In this document: positions 58,555-64,000 of the stretch, one piece after another | How positions within the stretch are numbered: the first letter of the stretch is position 1 | How the letters are laid out: every line of letters starts with the position of its first letter | NCBI GenBank assembly: GCA_032433595.1 | Contig: JASWJB010000088.1 | Location: 1 to 64,000 of the forward strand | Length of the DNA: 64,000 nucleotides | Direction of reading: 5' to 3' | From: Conoideocrella luteorostrata | Lineage: Eukaryota; Ascomycota; Sordariomycetes; Hypocreales; Clavicipitaceae | Program-made: the position numbers and the translations under genes | Notes under the pieces: generated by a model | What the model saw: only the letters and a program-made list of their open reading frames with translations | What the model was told of the DNA's origin: nothing | Database searches by the model: none

Positions 58555-59364
58555 TCAGCCAGGAATTTCCAAAACTGTCACTTCATCCGTTAACTCATCC
58601 ACATCCACTTCGCAAAGTCCTTTGTATCGTGGGACTATGTCCCCCGTGTGAGCGGGAACGCCTCCGGCGCCAAGGAGAGCCCCTTTAGTGTAGTCGTCCC
58701 CCAGCCTATGTCCAAATTCCTTAGAGTAGTTGATCTCTTTAAGGCGGTAAGCAAAATCGCAATCCTTTAGATCGGACTTCCGGACCGAGCTGTTAACCTT
58801 ATCATGTGAGGCTGTGATTCCAGACCAGTCAGTGCCAGTCGCATTTGCGCGTAGAGAACCAGAGGCTTGCGCTGTTCCCGACCGCGTTTCCTCTAGATGA
58901 AGCCTGTCCGCAGTTGCAACACCAACAACCACATACAGTGGTTCCTCCCAACCCGTTTTTCTGATGTACTCTTCCACTTCCCTACGTCGCAGAGCTTTGT
59001 TCATGTAGTCCTCCGTCGGTATGAACACGGTGGCTTCAGCATTCTTTGCGATGACAGAGGTATTCACGCCACCCACCCGTTTCCCTTCCACATTTCCGGT
59101 GATTCCAAGAAATGAGGAGATTGATAGGATTGCCCTAAAAGCAAACCCTTTGTCGGTCTGTAAGTTCTGTTGGGCCGGTCCCGTAGACAGCTGGTGTTTA
59201 TACGTGCTGGAGGCTGGGATGTCCTTCTCGCCTTGGAGGTCTAGACATGATTCGAGTTCGCCCGGCCTGGTCAAAATGGTTCCCAGCTTCATCAACGTTC
59301 CCTTATTTGGAGGATACCGGGGTACCAACCATTTCAAGACACCAGCAAGTTGTCCGCCGCTCAT
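58555..59364 (-). CDS. gasdermin-like pore-forming protein (RCD-1 / HET-Q1 type)
   Basis: One exon of 269 aa from the Met at 59364. No signal peptide and no transmembrane helix. The overall pattern fits the fungal gasdermin-like family: a short basic N-terminus leading to a GTILTRP motif, a Gly/Ser amphipathic stretch, EATVFIPTEDYMNKAL, LYVVVGVATADRL, an alternating Gly/Ser/Ala region and DFAYRLKEI, ending in a 35-40-residue acidic tail (EVDVDELTDEVTVLEIPG). In characterised members, for example Podospora HET-Q1, a protease removes a short C-terminal inhibitory part and the N-terminal domain then forms membrane pores and kills the cell. The length matches HET-Q1-like proteins. The next gene upstream on the same strand is a subtilisin-domain protease, the known partner type, which supports the call. 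The assignment rests on motif memory, not on a search. Confidence 0.75.
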   Translation of the reverse strand: MSGGQLAGVLKWLVPRYPPNKGTLMKLGTILTRPGELESCLDLQGEKDIPASSTYKHQLSTGPAQQNLQTDKGFAFRAILSISSFLGITGNVEGKRVGGVNTSVIAKNAEATVFIPTEDYMNKALRRREVEEYIRKTGWEEPLYVVVGVATADRLHLEETRSGTAQASGSLRANATGTDWSGITASHDKVNSSVRKSDLKDCDFAYRLKEINYSKEFGHRLGDDYTKGALLGAGGVPAHTGDIVPRYKGLCEVDVDELTDEVTVLEIPG

Positions 59365-60201
59365 TTCGGCTCTATATTCTCTTTCCGATGAATGTATGGG
59401 ACTAAATAGACTATAATCGTTTCAATTTGTTGAAAAAAAAATGTTTCGGGTACTGGGTTGTGTGATCAGGTGCTTTGTTCGACAAGTTGTTGCAGGAGAA
59501 GAAGACCATGGACGCAGAAGACAATGGAAGAAGGGGAGGGCATGGGCCGCAATGAAGACTCATTTTACGACTCACCGCTCGTTCTGTACAACGTGAGTAA
59601 AAAATGAACACTTGCTCTGGTCTTGCCGTGGAAGACCATGGAATCCGATGGAAACTCATTCTACGCTGCTGTACAACGTCTGGCGCCGGGGCACAACAAA
59701 CCAATATTAGCTCAGTATTCCGTATCAGTGCATTATGTGTGTTATGGGTCTAAAATTAGTGTTTTCCAGACTATCAAATCGATTCCTTTGCACTTCGTAG
59801 CGCCTCCAAGCATACGGCGAAGTGAACCCCTAGTTTGTCTTTCATCTATACGGAGCTGACTCGCAATTGGTATCTTGTCGACCCAAAGCACACGCATACC
59901 GGTGTCTAAAACACAACCAGCAACGCTTCGTAAACTTTGTGAAAGGTTGTTACAGGGACGCCCGAGTACTGCGTACTTCAATAAGCAATTCAATTATAGT
60001 AGGCAAAGGAGCAAGGCTCCAGACAAAGACACACTCCGTGAACACGGGGGGAAACTTTCTTGATTCGATGATGGCTCACAGCAAGAGGGATAAGCCCCCT
60101 ACTTATAGCTATATCACTTGATCTGACCAATCCCGTGAAGTCCAAAAACTCACGGAATCCATTCCAGCCACCCTAGAAGCTTCTTTCCACCCACGCAATA
60201 T
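59365..60201. other. intergenic region between gasdermin-like and protease genes
   Basis: Two imperfect direct copies of a ~50-bp segment (GAAGACCATGGA..., then CTCATT(T/C)TACG...CTGTACAACGT) lie at about 59500-59600 and 59628-59685. Short repeat copy D is at 59870-59960. The 59365-59460 part should hold the gasdermin promoter; A9 at 59432-59440 is the only tract noticed. Confidence 0.45.
59870..59960 (+). repeat. short dispersed repeat, copy D
   Basis: GTCGACCCAAAGCACACGC, a shortened GTGTCTAAA block and ACACAACCAGCAACGCTTC match copy A at 40310-40480 and copy C at 58090-58290. Confidence 0.6.
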
Positions 60202-63192
60202 TTACGACTTCAACGCTGTTCTAATTTTACTCCAGGCATGCTTATATGCCATATCCATATTCATCTCACGGACCTCGTAATCATGCCAAAACATCTTGCT
60301 GGGTATCCAACGATAATTGCCGACGGGGACACTCATCTCTTGTAACACTTTGCGCATCCCCTTTGTGGTTCTCAGGTCTTGCAAATTGTATTCCCCATTG
60401 ATTCCGTCTCTGTTCTTGTCGCACTTTGATTGAAAAGCAAATGCGAGAACCAAGGAGCCGACCGCAGCCGCGACTGGCGTTGCAAACGACGCACCAGAAG
60501 CGTAACAGAAGCCGCCACCCTCGAACGTTGTGAATTGCGATACTATTCTTTCCCCAACGATCATCAAGTCTTGCCCCATAGTAGGCGATGCTGCAAAATC
60601 CGCTGCTTGTTTGCCGTGATCCGTTGACGGATAAATGCCGATAGCAAGGTCGCTATTATTTGCTGGCCATGCTATTTCTTCATGGAGCCCCTGGTTGGTC
60701 GTCGCTGCAAAAACAATCTTATTTCTATTCGCTTCCTTCAGGGCCTTCTCGAGGTCCTCAAAGGATTTGCCTTGAGACACTCTAAACTCCAGTGACATAT
60801 TTATAATGTCTACCTCTTTCTCAATCGCCCAACGGATTGCCTTCGAAGGGTGTTGTTAGCGGGAGGTAATCGAAATGTACAACATTGAAGATATTTATTT
60901 ACCTTTTCCACTGCATCAAGGCTCGGCTCCGATTCGCTTCCTTCGCAAACACGTGCAAAATAGGTATCAGAGTTCGGATTGAGCCGCAAGATGATGCCTG
61001 TGACTGCAGTTCCGTGACCATGAAGGTCTTCGACAGATTCCGAGTCTCCATCCGCACCGAAGTTCTTCCATTCCTTAATTCTGTCCCTCTGCGTGGAACC
61101 GTAGAGCTCGGGGTTGGGATTAGTGTCATGCGTTCCTGTGAACTGCTTTGTTCTGGCTTGCTTGAAATCAGGATGACCCAAATCAATCCCGGTATCAAAT
61201 ATGGCAATCTTGATTGGCTTATCACGCCTTTTTACATACTGAAGATAGTGGTCCACGGTTTCGTTTAAAAATTGAAAAGTTTTGGTCGAAGCGTACCCAG
61301 GCGACGGTTTGTTATCATGTAGATGAATGGGGCGGTATCCTGTGAGACACTGTATTAGAGAACCGTTATGAAACACGGTTAAAAAAGAAGCGAGTTGGAG
61401 CATAATTTGTTTGGCTGGTTTCGCCGAGGATGGTCAAAATGATTCATCTCCAAGACTCTAAAGAGCAAGTCAAGAAAACATGAACTACTCAGTACCAAAA
61501 AAGTCAAAGAGTGGCTACTTACCTAAATTGACTTCTCTCTTATACTCCTCTATCCCACTTCCAGTTTTAAGAATCCCGCCAAGATTAAGATTTGGACTTC
61601 CGCGGGAGGATGCTCTCTCATCGATATCGAGTTTCACAGATTCAACGATGCGTTTCAAAATGGCATCTTTGAAGTGTTGTTTTAGGCTCTGCTCTCAACA
61701 GTGCTTCAAACAAGCTGTGGAATTGTATACATGCCATCAATGCACACCTGCAACCATTTGGTAGTTTCGATCCATGATCCTCGATGTGCGCATATAACGC
61801 ACGTACAAGGTGGCCGGTATCTATCAACTTTCGACACTCGGCATCGAAGCCACCATGCAAATCTACAATAAGCTTTGCAAAGGAGAGGATAACGGGGAAC
61901 GTATGACTCAAATCCAACGAGCCCACAGATGGAATGCTTTCGGATAATTCGCAGCTGATATACGGCTGGTGAAGATTGTACACCATTTTGGTTTCAGCGT
62001 CGAACCCGAACAGAATATTTTCCGGTGTCCAGAGGGTCTGGATCCATGGTCCGCCATAAAGGCACGATAGAGCTTGCGCGAGCGTATATGTCAAAACACT
62101 TCTGTCCATTTCAGAAAACCTGGAGTTATGTTTCATAACTCCAAGCTTCAGGAGTTGATCCAGGGACAGCATGGAAGGTGCGGGAGAGTATGTTGTGTTC
62201 TGAGGGAGATAGAAATCGGACACCTTTCTAAGCTTGTCCTCTGTTAGACAGATTTTATACACCTTCCCTTCACTATGCAAGTCCTGGGTAAGTTTACAAA
62301 TGTTGACAGGAGAGTTGTTGCTGGGTGCGCGGATTGGATGCTCAGAGCACAACACATGCTGCCAGATATTCTGTCCCAAACAAGAGGATAGCAGCATTGA
62401 CATTTCGAGTTTGCCACTATCCGTACCCTGGCGCACAGGTCGTCTGAGATGAAGCCTGACGGTATGGACACCTCCCTTTTTACTGCATGGTCGCACATGA
62501 TGGACCATAGCTTCAAAAAGCCGCGTAGGAAAACTTGAGGTGTCGGTAGGAATCATATCTCGTGCAATGTCCTCCATTTTTTCGTAGAATCGATCCAGGC
62601 AGAGCGAGAGGTTCTTGATCTTGGACAAAGTTTGCTCTAAAACAATGAATATGCCTAACGAGGAAGAGATGTTTCTATTTTGAGGCTCTATTGGAGTAGC
62701 CAACTTGACTAGCCTCGGCCAGTGTTGGATGCAATTCAATGTGTAGTTGCTTTCGCCAGTGATCTGGGCAGTGAGTCGCAAAGAGGAAATATCTAATATG
62801 AAACCCTCAAGATCTGACAGCAATATACGAATTTCTCGAATGAATACTTCGCGGTGTTTGGCAAGCAAGTCGTCATGCAGTAAGGGTTCCGCCAAGATGA
62901 TAGCGCTAGAGCGAATAATAGAGTCGGTATAGTTCTCGATCAAGGTTTGATTGGCGCCATTGTTCTGCACAAAAATAAGTCAATATCGATGTCAACACGG
63001 CGGAATAGATGATGCAGATATCAGCGCCCGAAGCTGCGAAACAAAGCAGAAGCAAGAGAGTAAAGAGAACATCATCAGACAACCACGTACTGGATCTTTC
63101 AACTTCCACTCTATGCGACGTTGAAATAACGGCAAAACGCGTGTCAGGAGTTCCCAGTGCGATTTGACTTCAGTCATGCCCTCATCGGCCAT
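60202..63192 (-). CDS. DUF7580-like / subtilisin (S8) serine protease, probable gasdermin-activating partner (HET-Q2 type)
   Basis: Predicted exons: 63192-63091, 62964-61523, 61339-60903 and 60840-60202; introns 126, 183 and 62 bp. The N-terminal ~500 residues are helical and match the fungal DUF7580 pattern late in the region (LAQALSCLYGGPWIQTLW, ILFGFD, YISCEL). The C-terminal ~355 residues are a subtilisin domain with all three catalytic residues: Asp in IAIFDTGID, His in DLHGHGTAVTG, and Ser in ASGASFATPVAA. No signal peptide, so it is probably intracellular. Near 61680 the frame changes: MACIQFHSLFEALLRAEP is in one frame and KQHFKDAILKRIVESV in another. Either one base is inserted (inactivating, or a sequencing error) or a 61-bp GTGTGC...CAGAG intron is spliced out; both give the right phase. 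It lies 840 bp upstream of the gasdermin-like gene in the same orientation. Confidence 0.75.
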
Positions 63193-63270
63193 CTTTCTTT
63201 CGTTCTTTCGTTCTTTCGTTCTTTCGTTTTTTGTTTCTTTTGTTTCTTTTGTTTCTTTCGTTTCTCTTTA
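63191..63270 (+). repeat. microsatellite (TTTCKTTC-type) at the protease start
   Basis: A pyrimidine-rich run of TTTCG/TTCTTTCG units followed by TTTTGTTTC units covers the 5' leader of the protease gene just upstream of its ATG on the minus strand. Length variation here could influence expression; in most fungi such tracts are simply part of promoters. Confidence 0.7.
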
Positions 63271-64000
63271 ATTACTGCACACCTCTGTAGGTCTCTCAGT
63301 GTGAAGCAATAAAGAGGATTGACGTCTCAGAACTGAACTTGTTGTTGAACGAACTAACCAACATGTTGCGGCCTCAGAATAGGCATTTGACACGCACAAC
63401 ATACAAGGGCAGGATGACTGAACAGGGATTCTCTCTCCAGTATCGGTCAACATCTTTGTGACGGCTATCAGGCCACACTTAGGTTCCTGACAGGGGTAAG
63501 TCACCAATCAAAATCAGAATATTTTAAGGTACTTATATCGTCTGCTGTTTAATACTACAATAAAAGTACCAGCAAGAACCAGTTTTACAAAGAGCTACAT
63601 TACATCTCTCAGAGCACTATCTGCTCTAAAGGTCACTGTAGGTCACCCGTGATAGCAGGAGTCCCCGTGGGTCCCGGGACGAAGATGCGGTCTTACGGTC
63701 ACCAACGGATAGCAAATGGGAACACATTCACAACAGCAATCAGACACGATAGCGAAGGCTCTGCTACTATCCCGCATGCAGAATTGTGCGGCCAGAGGCG
63801 AGCTTTCACCGTATGTTCCAGTGGGAGGCATTACGTTGCGCAACACCACCACCATCAATAGTCCGTAGAGCAAACAAAATAAATGCTCCATTCTTTGTGT
63901 ATCAGCCTCCGGCTTTTGTTGCTGTCTGTTTCTATTCAATGGGGCATTGGGTCAATCAAATTCTGAAGGATCCTACCATTAATTCATGCCAGACTTCCTT
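63271..64000. other. right-edge stretch, no supported gene
   Basis: Contains the partial third copy of the 52.8/53.3-kb repeat (about 63320-63385). Frames at 63268-63939 have no recognisable family. A gene may lie beyond the window edge. Confidence 0.4.

Noticed and set aside
63191..63270. CRISPR-like array
   Set aside because: The repeats are 4-8 bp pyrimidine units without spacers; it is a microsatellite in a eukaryotic genome.

Overview
The window is from a filamentous ascomycete, most likely a sordariomycete and plausibly Hypocreales. Genes are interrupted by short introns of about 42-183 bp with GT...CTAAC/CTGAC...AG signals. Protein families are typically fungal: Zn2Cys6 regulators, a class II hydrophobin, a LysM/CBM18/GH18 chitinase, DUF7580-type and C2H2/SERAC1-type proteins. 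Gene density is low. Long gene-poor stretches, dispersed repeats, solo LTRs and secondary-metabolism pseudogenes whose stops look like C-to-T (RIP-like) changes mark it as an accessory, possibly subtelomeric, region. All gene models were read by eye from frames and splice signals; none is checked by search or transcripts.

Layout. 0-12 kb: an M20-family amidohydrolase with altered active-site residues, an inverted pair of decayed gene copies (3.1-5.8 kb), a BTB-type protein and a conserved fungal protein of unknown function. 14.8-15.7 kb: a short Zn2Cys6 protein whose zinc cluster needs an 8-nt micro-exon. 19.7-22.4 kb: relic of a highly reducing PKS (AT and DH pieces) beside two ~237 bp solo LTRs in opposite orientation. 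23-29 kb: an intact SDR, a BBE-like FAD oxidoreductase pseudogene, an intact five-exon glycerophosphodiester phosphodiesterase and a small secreted protein. 30.3-39.1 kb: a 1,551-aa killer-toxin-like chitinase with a nuclease-like tail, followed by a 1,071-aa F-box/ankyrin protein. 40.5-48 kb: a second PKS relic (ACP end), a class II hydrophobin, an ATP-grasp ligase pseudogene and a POT/PTR2 peptide-transporter pseudogene.

50.7-63.2 kb is the most interesting part. A Zn2Cys6 regulator is followed by a 935-aa protein (C2H2 fingers, 11-aa tandem repeats, a SERAC1-like hydrolase domain without its nucleophile motif, C-terminal membrane segments). Then, on the minus strand, come a DUF7580-like/subtilisin (S8) protease gene and a 269-aa gasdermin-like gene in tandem. 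This matches the fungal gasdermin/protease cell-death gene pairs known from Podospora HET-Q1/HET-Q2. The protease keeps Asp, His and Ser, but its gene has either a one-base frameshift or an unusual intron at about 61.7 kb, so whether the locus is active is the key open question.
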